The notes under the pieces were generated by a model that saw nothing but the letters and a program-made list of their open reading frames with translations, was not told the DNA's origin and ran no database searches. DNA of 64,000 nt from CBDFHV01 sp965247705 (lineage in GTDB: Bacteria > Pseudomonadota > Alphaproteobacteria > Rhodospirillales > CAMCUA01): the NCBI GenBank assembly GCA_965247705.1, contig CBDFHV010000084.1, positions 124,001-188,000 of the forward strand. The letters are read 5' to 3'. Numbering within the stretch: the first letter of the stretch is position 1; every line of letters starts with the position of its first letter. Position numbers and translations under genes: made by a program. Shown piece after piece: positions 27,040-36,371 of this stretch.

Positions 27040-28881
27040 TCAACGCGCTCGGGGCTGGCGCCGACGCGACTGGGGATCGAGCCCGAGAGACTGGACAAAG
27101 CGGTCGACGTGACTCTCTGCATCAGGTCGGCCGCCCTGCGTCGTCGCCATGCGCTTGCGAAGATCCCCGGTGGCTTCGCTATTCAAGGTACGAGAATTCG
27201 GATCGATGACCACGCCGTACTCGGTCTGGGCGTATTCAACGGTGAACTTCTCGTCGAGAACTTCCTCCAGCACCAGCGAGGGATCCCGTTCCAGGGGATC
27301 ACCGTAACCGCCGGACCCCTCTTTGATGTAGATCACGGATTGCCCCTTCTTCACGTCCAGGGCTTCCGTCTGTAGGACGGGCAGCACTCTCTGGTCCGAC
27401 CGACCTGGATTGAGAATAATCCACGAGGGTGTTCCCGCCTTGCCCCCGTGCAGGCCATAGGGAAGGTGAAAGCGTCGGTCGCTGCGGCCGGTGAAGACCG
27501 CTTCTTCCGCAAACAAACCCCACTCGACCATCATCGCGAGCCCGCCGCGGTTCCTTCCAGGACCGCCCGTGTTCGGCACATAGCCATAGCGTCGGACCTC
27601 GACCGGGTTATTGCTTTCGATCAACTCGATGGGCTGGTTGGATTGGTTTCCGCTCAACCAGGAAAGCCCATCGACGCCGTCACACTTGGACCGTCCGCCC
27701 CAGCTTCCCCACATCCCGACACGACACACGAACGGTTCTCCATCGTGGATGCCACCAAATCCAAAGGATCCTGGCTCACTACCACCGGCCGCGAGACAGC
27801 GGCCCGGAACTGCCTTTTCCAGTGCGCCAAATAGAACCTCGAGCATTCGACCGCCGGTCATTCCCCGGGCATTGGCCGCTCCGGGAAGTCTGGGATTAAC
27901 GATGCTGCCGAGGGGCGCGATGACCTTGATCGGGCGCATATACCCCTCCGCGCTGGGGATATCCGCGTCGACCAGGCACCGCAGCGCAATATAGGTGTGG
28001 GAATAGGTCCACGGGACTGGGGCATTGATTGCCGCCTTGACCTGCGGTGACGTCCCCGTCCAGTCGGCGGTCAGCTCGTCGCCCTCGATCGTTATCTTTA
28101 CCTGGAACCGGATCGGCTCGGGGTCGTCGCCAAATCCGTCGATGAAATCCGTGTTCTCGTACACGCCGTCGGGGATCCCCCGGATCACGTCGCGCATCAC
28201 CCGCTCGGTCAAGACCAGCATTTCGTTGGTATAGAGCCGCATGGTCGGCGCGCCGTACTTTTCCAGCAATTCCAGCAACTGCTTCTCCGCCGACCAACAG
28301 GCGCCGACCTGGGCCTGCAGATCCCCCAGCACGTCGACGGGAATTCGCACGTTCTTCTCGATGAACTTGAGGACGGTCGTGTCCGGCTTTCCCGCGTCGT
28401 ACAAGCGCACCAAGGGAATCCGCAAACCCTCCTGGTAGATCTCCTTGGCAAATACCGCGTTGCTGCCAGGCGTAATTCCGCCAACGTCGTTATGATGGCA
28501 CAAGGTGGTTACGTAGCCTTCCACTTGGCCTTCAAAGAAAACCGGCTTGACGACGTAGATGTCCGGCAAGTGCATCCCGCCGCCGCCATAGGGGTCATTG
28601 GTGATGAAGACGTCACCCGGACGCATGCCGTCCCCGTATTCGTCAATGAGGACCCGCATGGCGTGGGGAAACGAGCCCATATGACCTGGCGTCAGCCGAG
28701 CCTGGGACAGCATCAGGCCCTGGTGGTCCATCACCGCGGTGGAGAAGTCCAAGGCATCCCGAATGATCGGCGAGTGGGCACTGCGGACGATGACCACACC
28801 CATCTCGTCGGCGATCGCATCGAGGGCGCTCTTGATGACCTCGAAGCGAATGGGATCGATCACCGGCGCCATGGCACTCAC
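27040..28881 (-). CDS. HyuB-type subunit (hydantoinase/5-oxoprolinase B family), module B
   Basis: The protein has 613 residues from a GTG at 28881 that overlaps the HyuA stop in GTGA; an internal ATG at 28872 is an alternative start. HyuB features include DPIRFEVIKSALDAIADEM, TNDPYGGGGMHLPD and the C-terminal GGPGRNRGG and KEGSGGYGDPLERDP segments. It would form the hydrolytic partner of the module B HyuA. The C-terminus is longer than the other two HyuBs here by a basic tail ending in RRRQPRAR. Close similarity to module A HyuB suggests duplication. Confidence 0.9.
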   Translation of the reverse strand: MSAMAPVIDPIRFEVIKSALDAIADEMGVVIVRSAHSPIIRDALDFSTAVMDHQGLMLSQARLTPGHMGSFPHAMRVLIDEYGDGMRPGDVFITNDPYGGGGMHLPDIYVVKPVFFEGQVEGYVTTLCHHNDVGGITPGSNAVFAKEIYQEGLRIPLVRLYDAGKPDTTVLKFIEKNVRIPVDVLGDLQAQVGACWSAEKQLLELLEKYGAPTMRLYTNEMLVLTERVMRDVIRGIPDGVYENTDFIDGFGDDPEPIRFQVKITIEGDELTADWTGTSPQVKAAINAPVPWTYSHTYIALRCLVDADIPSAEGYMRPIKVIAPLGSIVNPRLPGAANARGMTGGRMLEVLFGALEKAVPGRCLAAGGSEPGSFGFGGIHDGEPFVCRVGMWGSWGGRSKCDGVDGLSWLSGNQSNQPIELIESNNPVEVRRYGYVPNTGGPGRNRGGLAMMVEWGLFAEEAVFTGRSDRRFHLPYGLHGGKAGTPSWIILNPGRSDQRVLPVLQTEALDVKKGQSVIYIKEGSGGYGDPLERDPSLVLEEVLDEKFTVEYAQTEYGVVIDPNSRTLNSEATGDLRKRMATTQGGRPDAESHVDRFVQSLGLDPQSRRRQPRAR

Positions 28882-30968
28882 TCCAACTCGATGATGACAT
28901 TACGATGCGGATCCAGTCGGGCGGCCCAGCCCGGAGGCACAACCACCGTCGAATCGTACTCCTCGACGATGACCGGACCCGCACGGCGTCGCGCCGACAA
29001 ATCTGCGCGGGCGAGGATCGGCGTCGGCGACGAACCGTGCTCCTCGCCAAAGTACGCCTCGCGCTGCCGCGGCGCACCCGTCACTGCCGTGCCGTTGGCG
29101 GCCTTTTCCTCGACCGGCCGTGCCGTTTGCGCCTCGGGCGGGGTCTCCACCGAGGCGATGATCCTCAGACTGACGAGCTTCACCTGCCCGTTTTCGGAGC
29201 GGTGGCCGTAGCTCCGCTCGTGGGCCGCCTCAAAAGCCTCCACCATTTCGCTGACGGGCTCGCCCGGCGTTACGGGCACCTTAAGCTCGTAGGCCTGTCC
29301 CGCGTACTGGAGGTCCGCTTGTCGACTCACCACGATCTCTTCCGGTCGGTAGCCATCGGCAACCAGGTCCGCGCGGGCCCGATCCTCGATCCGTCCATAG
29401 GCGGCCTCCAGCTCCTGGGGATCGACCTTCGCCGCCGGGCTGAGGAATGTCTGCACGAAGTCGTACTCGATGCTCGAATGCAGCAGACCGAAAGCACTGA
29501 ACAGGCCCGGGTTCGTCGGCACGATCACGCGTCTTATTCCCAATTGCCGCGCCAGATCGGAAGCCAGCACCGGACCCGTCCCACCAAAGGCAAACAGGTC
29601 GAAATCCCGGGGATCCCTGCCCCGATGGGTCGACACGGAACGAACCGCGGCCATCATGTTCACGGCCGCCACCTGGACGATCCCATGGGCCGCCTCCGGT
29701 AAATCCTTGGCCAGGGGTTGCGCCACCTGTTCCGACATGGCCCGAGCCGTCTTCTCGAAGTTGAGCGACATCTCGCCGCCGACAAGGTACTCGGGATTGA
29801 GGTAACCCAGAACGACCAGGGCATCGGTCAGCGTTATCTGCTCACCACCCTGGTCGTAGCAGACCGGACCGGGCACGGCGCCGGCGCTTTTCGGCCCCAC
29901 CAGAAGACGCCCGTAGCCGTCGACGGACACCAGGCTGCCACCCCCCGCCCCGACTTCCGACACGTCGATGGCGGGAAGCTTCAGGGCGTGTCCCCGGCCC
30001 ATGGACATCTTGCTGGCGAAGTTCTCGCCGCCGCCCACCTCCATCTCCGAGGACTTCGCCACCAGGCCGCCCTCGACGATCGAAGCCTTGGCCGTGGTCC
30101 CCCCAAGGTCCAAGGTGATGACGTTGCGATAGCCGGAAAGTTCCGCCACCCGCGCCGCCCCGATCACCCCCGCGGCGGGGCCCGACTCGACGATCGTCGC
30201 CGGCCTCTTCATCACCCCCGTCGATGACATGATGCCGCCATTGGATTGCATGATCTGCAGTGGCGCCGTGATACCGCAGCGTATCAGGCTCTCGGATAGT
30301 GCCCGGACGTAGTCGGCCACCACCGGGCCCAGATACGCGTTGATCACGGTCGTGCTGGTTCGTTCGTACTCGCGAATTTCGGGAAGCACGTCCGACGAGC
30401 AGGTGATGAACACGTCCGGGGGCAGCACGGTCCGGGCAATCTCGGCGATGCGCTGCTCGTGTCGCGGGTTGACATAGGAATGGAGCAGGCAGATGGCGAG
30501 GGACTGCACATCTTCGCTTCGAACGCGCTCCATGACCCGGATGACGTCGGCGTCATCCAGCGGTCTCCATACATCGCCCCGCGGTCCGACACGCTCTTCG
30601 ACTTCGAATCGCCGCTGCCGGCGCACCAGCGGCTTCAACTTCACGGTGTTGATATCGAACAGCCTCGCGTAGCGGGTGCGGGCCAGTTCCAGGACGTCGC
30701 GGAAGCCCGCCGTGGTGATGAGCGCTGTCTTCGCCCCCGTGCCCTCGAGGATGGTATTGGTCGCCACGGTGGTGCCGTGAACGACCCGGTCGATTTCCGA
30801 GAACGCCAATCCGCCTTCCTTCACCAGACGGGTTATGCCGTCGATGATGGCGCGGCCGTAGTCGTCCGGCGTCGACGAGACCTTGGCCGTGCGGACGGAA
30901 CCGTCGCTGCCCAGAAGAACCACATCGGTGAAGGTGCCGCCGATATCGGCGCCGATCCGAAAGCTCAC
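28878..30968 (-). CDS. HyuA-type subunit (hydantoinase/5-oxoprolinase A family), module B
   Basis: The protein has 696 residues. GADIGGTFTDVVLLG at the N-terminus, VHGTTVATNTILEG and DLGGTTAKAS mark the ATP-dependent HyuA fold. The GTG at 30968 is the likely start because GADIGGT then lies at the family position; its ribosome-binding site is weak. Continuation upstream has no homology. It is coupled to HyuB by a four-base overlap and follows the aminotransferase gene by 31 bases. Substrate is unknown; hydantoins, 5-oxoproline and lactams are family precedents. Confidence 0.9.
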   Translation of the reverse strand: MSFRIGADIGGTFTDVVLLGSDGSVRTAKVSSTPDDYGRAIIDGITRLVKEGGLAFSEIDRVVHGTTVATNTILEGTGAKTALITTAGFRDVLELARTRYARLFDINTVKLKPLVRRQRRFEVEERVGPRGDVWRPLDDADVIRVMERVRSEDVQSLAICLLHSYVNPRHEQRIAEIARTVLPPDVFITCSSDVLPEIREYERTSTTVINAYLGPVVADYVRALSESLIRCGITAPLQIMQSNGGIMSSTGVMKRPATIVESGPAAGVIGAARVAELSGYRNVITLDLGGTTAKASIVEGGLVAKSSEMEVGGGENFASKMSMGRGHALKLPAIDVSEVGAGGGSLVSVDGYGRLLVGPKSAGAVPGPVCYDQGGEQITLTDALVVLGYLNPEYLVGGEMSLNFEKTARAMSEQVAQPLAKDLPEAAHGIVQVAAVNMMAAVRSVSTHRGRDPRDFDLFAFGGTGPVLASDLARQLGIRRVIVPTNPGLFSAFGLLHSSIEYDFVQTFLSPAAKVDPQELEAAYGRIEDRARADLVADGYRPEEIVVSRQADLQYAGQAYELKVPVTPGEPVSEMVEAFEAAHERSYGHRSENGQVKLVSLRIIASVETPPEAQTARPVEEKAANGTAVTGAPRQREAYFGEEHGSSPTPILARADLSARRRAGPVIVEEYDSTVVVPPGWAARLDPHRNVIIELE

Positions 30969-30999
30969 GTGCCTGAATCCAATTCCAAGGACAAAACGG

Positions 31000-32190
31000 T
31001 CAGCGACCCAACTTCGAAAGAGCGTCGGCGATTTGAGCCACGCCCTGCTCGATCTCGGCCAGCGGAGAATTGATGTTGATACGCAGGTGACCCTCGCCAA
31101 CCGGCCCGAAAGCCGCGCCGGGGGTCGAAGAGACCAGTCCATCCTCGAGCAAGTACGCGCACATGTCGTTGGAAGACATGTGGTAGTCGCTGAAGTCCGG
31201 AAAGACGAAGTACGCCCCTTGCGGCAGCGGACAATGGACGCCGGGAATGCCACGCATGCCTCTGACCATGACGTCCCGCTTCTCCTGATAGAGGCGGACA
31301 AGCTCGGGAATCGGAATATCGCCCTCGCCCAGGGCGTCTTCCAGGGCGGCCACAACGCCGGCCTGCGCGAACGACGTCGGGCAGGTCAGCAATGCCTGAT
31401 GCGCGGTCACGATCGGCTCCAGCACCTTTTCGTCGGCCACCACCCAGCCGACCCTCCAGCCGTGCATGTGGTAGGTCTTGCTGACCGCTTGAACAGTGAT
31501 AACCCGCTCGGTCGGCCCGCCAAGCGACGCCATACTCACATGTTCCCGTCCGTCGTAGACGAAGTGTTCGTAGGCCTCGTCGATGAGGACGTGGAAGTCG
31601 AACTCGTTCGCGGCATCGACGACGGCCTGCAGTTCGGCGCGGGTCAGAACCAGGCCCGTCGGATTGTCCGGATTGCACAGGAACAGCAGCTTCGTTTTCG
31701 GTGTCACCCGTTCGCGCAGAGCATCGATGCTGAAGCGGAATCCGTCGTCTTTCAGCAGCGGCACGCCCACGGTGGTACCGCCGGCGATCCGCACCTTCGA
31801 CTCAAACGCGTGAAAACAGGGATCACAGACAAGCACATCATCACCAGGGCCGACAAAGGCCAGCAGAATTGCGGATATTCCACCCATGGCGCCCGCCGTC
31901 ACCAGGATGTTGGTGTCCGGATCTACTTCCAGGGCGTTCTCTTTTCGCAACTTCGCGGCAATCGCTTGGCGCAGCGCCGGCAAGCCCCTCGGTTCCGTAT
32001 AAGCAGCGTTGACCGGCGACATCAGCATCGCCTTGGCGGCTTCCTTTGCCCGCGCGGGCGCATCGGGCCGGCTGTTGAAATCGATGACCACCTTGCCTTG
32101 TTGCCGCAGCTCTCGCGCCTTGATTGAGATCCTCATGCTCGCCGAAACCCCAAGTCCATCCATCCTTGAGGCGGCTTGCGAAGTACTCAT
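31000..32190 (-). CDS. Class I/II aminotransferase (fold type I PLP enzyme), module B proximal
   Basis: The protein has 396 residues. CNPDNPTGLVLT, IDEAYEHFVYDG and the PLP lysine motif AVSKTYHMHGWRVG are diagnostic. AAGGAGAG precedes the ATG at 32190. It is similar throughout to the aminotransferase at 25743 (for example SPVNAAYTEPRGLPALRQAIA against AAAYYTDSKGLIELRQAIA), so the pair are paralogues within one operon. It lies between the TRAP importer and HyuA, which suggests that it acts on the imported solute or on the amino acid made by HyuAB. Substrate specificity cannot be read from sequence. Confidence 0.88.
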   Translation of the reverse strand: MSTSQAASRMDGLGVSASMRISIKARELRQQGKVVIDFNSRPDAPARAKEAAKAMLMSPVNAAYTEPRGLPALRQAIAAKLRKENALEVDPDTNILVTAGAMGGISAILLAFVGPGDDVLVCDPCFHAFESKVRIAGGTTVGVPLLKDDGFRFSIDALRERVTPKTKLLFLCNPDNPTGLVLTRAELQAVVDAANEFDFHVLIDEAYEHFVYDGREHVSMASLGGPTERVITVQAVSKTYHMHGWRVGWVVADEKVLEPIVTAHQALLTCPTSFAQAGVVAALEDALGEGDIPIPELVRLYQEKRDVMVRGMRGIPGVHCPLPQGAYFVFPDFSDYHMSSNDMCAYLLEDGLVSSTPGAAFGPVGEGHLRININSPLAEIEQGVAQIADALSKLGR

Positions 32191-32261
32191 GACGGCTCTC
32201 CTTGGCTCATCGGCACGATGTGGTTCGGCCCGGCGCGAATGACGTCAGAGAAATTTTAGTG

Positions 32262-33551
32262 TTAGTTGAACGCGATATTGGGCAGCCAGAGAATCATCTC
32301 GGGAAATATGATCATCAGCGCAATGAAGAAAAACAGCGCCGGCAGGTATATGGCAGCGCCAAGAAACACGTCGCTTATGGGGCCCCCGTCGGTTCGGACT
32401 CCATGGGAGACGAACAAGGTCGCACCGACCGGTGGCGTGATCATGGCGATCTCCACCAGCACCATGACCAGGATCCCAAACCAAACCGGATCCCATCCCT
32501 GAGAGACGACGATCGGAAAGACGATCGGCACCGTTGTCACCGTCATCGCCAGGCTTTCCATGAAACAGCCAAGAATGAAATAGAAGAGGCACACCAGAAG
32601 GATGAGCTCCGTCGGAGACAATCCGGATTGCTCGACCAGGCCAACGAGTTCCCTGGTGAGCCCGGTCGCCGACAGGACGAAGTTCAGAGAAAACGCGCCC
32701 ATCAGCAACAGCAGGATCATTCCCGTCAACTGGACGGTGTTGTCCATTATGGCAAGCATCACCCGCCAGCTAAGCCGGCGCTTGACCGCCGCGAAGGCGA
32801 GCGCGATGACGACCCCCAAGGCAGCGGACTCCATGGGAGTCGCGAACCCCGTATAGATGGTCCCGATAACGACCGCGAAGATGGTCAGGGGCGGTATCAG
32901 GTGGTGCAAGTTCGTGAATCGATCCGCCCAGGTCGATTCAGACTTCTCGCCGCTCCAGCGGGGAACGATCATGCAGGTAACAAGCGTCGTCAACATGAAC
33001 GCCGCGGCAATGATCAACCCGGGTATCAATCCGGCCACGTAGAGTTTCGGAACCGAGGTGTCGGTCAAGAAACCGAACATGATCATCTGTCCCGAGGGAG
33101 GGATCAGGATTCCGAGAGTTCCCCCGGCCGAGATGGATCCCAGAAACAAGCGCTTGTTGTATCCGCGCCTTTCCATCTCGGGCAATGCCATCTGACCGAT
33201 GACCGCAGCCGTGGCGGCGCTCGATCCGGAGGTCGCCGCGAACATCGCGCTGGCACCCACATTGGTATGCATCAGTCCGCCGGGAAGCCAGCTGAGCCAG
33301 TGGGAGAGCGCCTGATACATCGGTCCGGCCATGCCGGTCTGGACCATGATCGCGCCCAGCAGCATGAACAACGGCAGCGTGAACAGCAGGATCCGCGTCG
33401 ACAGCCCCCAGGTCACCTCGCCCATCGCAAGGTGCAGCGGCATGTCGGAGAACAGCGCCCCCAGGGCCAGTCCCAGACCGCCCAAAGCCGCGGCGATAGG
33501 AACCCCCAGCGCGAGCAGACCCAACAGGATCACCAAGGCATAGAGTGCCAT
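32262..33551 (-). CDS. TRAP transporter large permease DctM, module B
   Basis: The protein has 429 residues and is highly hydrophobic, consistent with about 12 membrane segments. DctM signatures are LPLFMLLGAIM, TSGSSAATAAVIGQMALPEM and GGTLGILIPPSG. It is the sodium-coupled channel of the importer in the inner membrane. It starts three bases after the DctQ stop. The aminotransferase gene follows after 71 bases. Length and composition are normal for DctM. Confidence 0.92.
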   Translation of the reverse strand: MALYALVILLGLLALGVPIAAALGGLGLALGALFSDMPLHLAMGEVTWGLSTRILLFTLPLFMLLGAIMVQTGMAGPMYQALSHWLSWLPGGLMHTNVGASAMFAATSGSSAATAAVIGQMALPEMERRGYNKRLFLGSISAGGTLGILIPPSGQMIMFGFLTDTSVPKLYVAGLIPGLIIAAAFMLTTLVTCMIVPRWSGEKSESTWADRFTNLHHLIPPLTIFAVVIGTIYTGFATPMESAALGVVIALAFAAVKRRLSWRVMLAIMDNTVQLTGMILLLLMGAFSLNFVLSATGLTRELVGLVEQSGLSPTELILLVCLFYFILGCFMESLAMTVTTVPIVFPIVVSQGWDPVWFGILVMVLVEIAMITPPVGATLFVSHGVRTDGGPISDVFLGAAIYLPALFFFIALMIIFPEMILWLPNIAFN

Positions 33552-33554
33552 CGA

Positions 33555-34208
33555 TCAGGTTCCGCTCTGGCGCGTTGAAGAGCTTTCGGATTCGGCTGAT
33601 CCCGTCAGGTCCTTGTCTTCGGCCGATACCTTCATTTCCGAGCGCATGCCGATCAGCCTGTTGACGGTCGCCAGGTCACGACGACGAAGCGCGATCAGCG
33701 AGCGGACCAGGAGCAGCACAATAACGACAGAGAAAAAGACGAACCCGAACAGCCACAGGCTCTGCGGGTAGATCAAGGGGACTTCGATGATGGTGTTGGC
33801 CCTACTTCCATAGGACCACGAATCCCAGAATACCCTGCCGGCGAGAATGGTCAGTGGAATGATGAACACGGCCAAGGCCGCCAGCGCCACGATATCCATG
33901 GCGGCGCGAAGCATGGGCCACCGCTCCAGGGGCCGCAACGTGCTGTCGATCCGAATGTGTCGTTTGTGAAACAGCGCGTGGGTCAGTGCCAGCGCGCCGG
34001 TGATCGCCAGTGTGTAACCGGCGAACTCGTCGGCGCCCTTGGTCGTCCAGCTCAGGAACTTCCGCGCCGTGATGTCGATGCTGATGACGAAGGCCATGAT
34101 CAGAATCATCAGCCCGGCGACGATCGAAGCCAGCTTCGACAGGCGAAGCCCTTTGTCCAGCAGATAGTTCGACAGGCGTTCCAGCAGGGTTATGGGTCCG
34201 TCTCCCAC
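33555..34208 (-). CDS. TRAP transporter small permease DctQ, module B
   Basis: The protein is about 217 residues with four membrane segments. The DctQ pattern is visible: the second-helix IDITARKFLSWTTKGADEFAGY region and HKRHIRIDS before the third. The C-terminus is unusually long and polar, rich in Ser and Glu. The start is uncertain: a GTG at 34208 is chosen because the alternative TTG at 34223 falls inside a hairpin stem. It links DctP to DctM and stabilises the permease. Confidence 0.82.
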   Translation of the reverse strand: MGDGPITLLERLSNYLLDKGLRLSKLASIVAGLMILIMAFVISIDITARKFLSWTTKGADEFAGYTLAITGALALTHALFHKRHIRIDSTLRPLERWPMLRAAMDIVALAALAVFIIPLTILAGRVFWDSWSYGSRANTIIEVPLIYPQSLWLFGFVFFSVVIVLLLVRSLIALRRRDLATVNRLIGMRSEMKVSAEDKDLTGSAESESSSTRQSGT

Positions 34209-34217
34209 CCGGCACGA

Positions 34218-34250
34218 AAGCAAAGGCGTGCAGAATTCACGCCTTTGCTT
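34218..34250 (-). promoter_or_regulatory. Intercistronic hairpin between dctP and dctQ (module B)
   Basis: AAGCAAAGGCGTG (34218-34230) and CACGCCTTTGCTT (34238-34250) form a perfect 13-bp stem with a 7-base loop. On the transcribed strand it lies just after dctP and before dctQ. Such structures after receptor genes protect the upstream mRNA or partly terminate transcription, raising receptor over permease. There is no long T-tract. Confidence 0.7.
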
Positions 34251-34286
34251 CCATCGCGGTTATGTGTCGAGGAATGTGACGGAACG

Positions 34287-35348
34287 TTACTTACCCAAGG
34301 GGAGGCTTACGCCGAGGGCCTTGCCGGCGGTCGCGTTCCATTCCTTCGCGGCGTCGACACCAACGGCCTTGACCCACTGCGGCGCGATTTCGATAGCCCA
34401 CTGGTTGAGCAGCTTGGTGTCCTCTGCTTCGACCTCAACCATGTTCATTTTCGATTTTACGCCGTACTTGCAGACACCCTGGCCGGTGTTGCAATTGATG
34501 CCGTCCTGGGTCTCCTCTCCCGAGACGCTCCACCGCTTCTCGGCATGCTTGGCCATTTCGGCGAGGAGAAAGGTCCGCACCGCGGGGTCGAGCCGATTCC
34601 ACGCGTTGACGGAGACTCCCGAGAACCAGAAGCCCCAATAGAGTTTCATCGGGAACAGGTAGTTGAAAACCTCGGGCCAGCCGGCCGTGTTTCCGGACAG
34701 GGTACCGGTGATCCCGCAATTGATCAGGCCGGTCTGCGCCGAGGGGATGACATCCGTCCACGGGATGCTCACCGGGATCCCGCCGGCTTTTTCGACGAAC
34801 GCCGCCACGGCGCCCTGACCGGCGCGAACCTTCCTGCCCTTGAGGAAATCCGTCAGGCCCGTGCCTTTTTCCTTGCAATACATCGTCTGTGCCGGATTGG
34901 GCCACACCATGAGGATCTTAATTCCGAACTTCTTCTCGGCGATCTTCGACAGGACCGGCAGATACGCGTCTGCCATCTTTCTTGCCTGTGCGTGGGTCGG
35001 CGCCATTCCAAACATGTCGATGCCGCGGAAGATCGGATCTTCCTTGGAAATCGGATTGAAGTTGCCGTCGAAGAACTCGAGCACGCCGAGTTTCGCCAGC
35101 CGCAGTTGTTCGTCACCCTTCAGGCCAAGCTCGAATATGCTTACGTAGGACGTCGAAATCTTGCCGCCGGAAGCCTTCGGAATTTCCTCCAACCACCAAG
35201 CTTTCTCGATCTTGCCCATGTTCAATTTCGTGCCCGCGCCGGCGAGCTTGAGATGGACGTTGGGCAGGTCGGCGGCGACCGCGGCGCCGGCGGCGAGAAG
35301 GATGGCGCCCAGTAATGCGCCAGCGGTCAAGGATGTGAACGTTCTCAT
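34287..35348 (-). CDS. TRAP transporter periplasmic solute receptor DctP, module B
   Basis: The protein has 353 residues with a Sec signal peptide (MRTFTSLTAGALLGAILLA, cleavage near AVAA). The DctP body includes VRAGQGAVAAFVEKAGG, the INCGITGTLSGNTAGWPE segment and WFSGVSVNAWNRLDP. A cysteine pair in DGINCNTGQGVCKYG is shared with the other two DctPs here. Unlike them it lacks the Cys pair in the C-terminal helix. It would capture the module B substrate, probably a carboxylate or ring-amide. It is the first gene of the operon. Confidence 0.9.
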   Translation of the reverse strand: MRTFTSLTAGALLGAILLAAGAAVAADLPNVHLKLAGAGTKLNMGKIEKAWWLEEIPKASGGKISTSYVSIFELGLKGDEQLRLAKLGVLEFFDGNFNPISKEDPIFRGIDMFGMAPTHAQARKMADAYLPVLSKIAEKKFGIKILMVWPNPAQTMYCKEKGTGLTDFLKGRKVRAGQGAVAAFVEKAGGIPVSIPWTDVIPSAQTGLINCGITGTLSGNTAGWPEVFNYLFPMKLYWGFWFSGVSVNAWNRLDPAVRTFLLAEMAKHAEKRWSVSGEETQDGINCNTGQGVCKYGVKSKMNMVEVEAEDTKLLNQWAIEIAPQWVKAVGVDAAKEWNATAGKALGVSLPLGK

Positions 35349-35603
35349 GGCAGCCCCTATTCGATGTTAGATCCAGGTTTTCCCGCGCGCACCTATATCA
35401 TGTCAACGGCGAATCAAAAATGTGAGGCTGAATTGCAGGCGTAAGCCCGGCCCCGTAGGCCTCGGCAATGTTCCAGGTTTCCCGCGCGTTCAACGTTCCA
35501 ACGTCGACGGCGGCCGCGACGAGTCGCGACCTTGACTCCCAATTGAGCGGCCCGTACGGTTTCTGGAAGCATCCGACGTCGGGAGGCCGCTGTATCGGGG
35601 ACA

Positions 35604-36320
35604 ATGGCGCCGAAAATGAACAATATTCACGAGGAAAACGGCGACAAGATTTTCGACCACTTTGGACCGGCGGCGCGTGAGTTCTTGGAGCGCAAAGGGT
35701 TCGGGCGATCGATCGAGCCGGGGGCACGGCCCGCCGTCATTGTCATCGACCTCAGCAAGGCGTTCACCGACCCAACGTCCGACGTCGGGTCCGACCTCGA
35801 TCGGGTCGTCGCGAATACGTGTCGGATCCTGGATGCGGCGCGACAAAAGTCGGTGCCGATCTTTTTCTTCCGTATCGCCTACCGACACGATCTATCGGAT
35901 GCCGGCATCTTCTATGCCAAGCAGCCGGCATTGGCCTGCCTCACGGAAGGCTCCGAGGCGGTGGAGATCGACGACCGGCTGGCGCCGCGAGCGGACGAGC
36001 CGGTTATCACCAAGAAGGCGGCCAGTCCTTTCTTCGGTACCAATCTCGGATCGTCGCTGATTACCCTCGGGATCGATACACTGATCCTGACCGGCTGTTC
36101 GACCAGCGGATGCGTCCGTGCCGCCGCGGTCGACGGCTACAGCTATGGATATCGGCTGCTGGTGCCCGCCGATTGCGTCGGCGACCGTACGATCGAGGCG
36201 CACCAGGCCAACCTGTTCGATATCCAGGTCAAGATGGGTGAGGTCGTCGATGTCGACTACGTTCTCCGGTACCTCGGGTCCCTATCGACCGAGACCGGGC
36301 TCGGGGGTGCCGCCGCCTAA
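35604..36320 (+). CDS. Isochorismatase-like amidohydrolase, N-carbamoylsarcosine-amidase type
   Basis: The protein has 238 residues. The cysteine-hydrolase triad is readable: Asp49 in VIVIDLSKAF, Lys137 in ITKKAASPFFGT and Cys170 in TGCSTSGCVR. These correspond in spacing to the triad of N-carbamoylsarcosine amidohydrolase. That enzyme converts N-carbamoylsarcosine to sarcosine, CO2 and ammonia after ATP-dependent N-methylhydantoin opening. Nearby HyuA/HyuB pairs make this role attractive, but related enzymes hydrolyse other ureido or amide acids. It is the first gene of a rightward operon and is followed 51 bases later by a TRAP receptor gene. Confidence 0.82.
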   Translation: MAPKMNNIHEENGDKIFDHFGPAAREFLERKGFGRSIEPGARPAVIVIDLSKAFTDPTSDVGSDLDRVVANTCRILDAARQKSVPIFFFRIAYRHDLSDAGIFYAKQPALACLTEGSEAVEIDDRLAPRADEPVITKKAASPFFGTNLGSSLITLGIDTLILTGCSTSGCVRAAAVDGYSYGYRLLVPADCVGDRTIEAHQANLFDIQVKMGEVVDVDYVLRYLGSLSTETGLGGAAA

Positions 36321-36371
36321 GACAATGCGGTGGTGCGCCCAATTCCAACCACAACCAAGCAGGAGGAGGAA

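Noticed and set aside
35349..35603. TTTTTG and TATAGG with 17-base spacing as a promoter for dctP of module B
   Set aside because: The match to consensus is poor and a nearby TTGACA has no matching -10; not listed as a feature.
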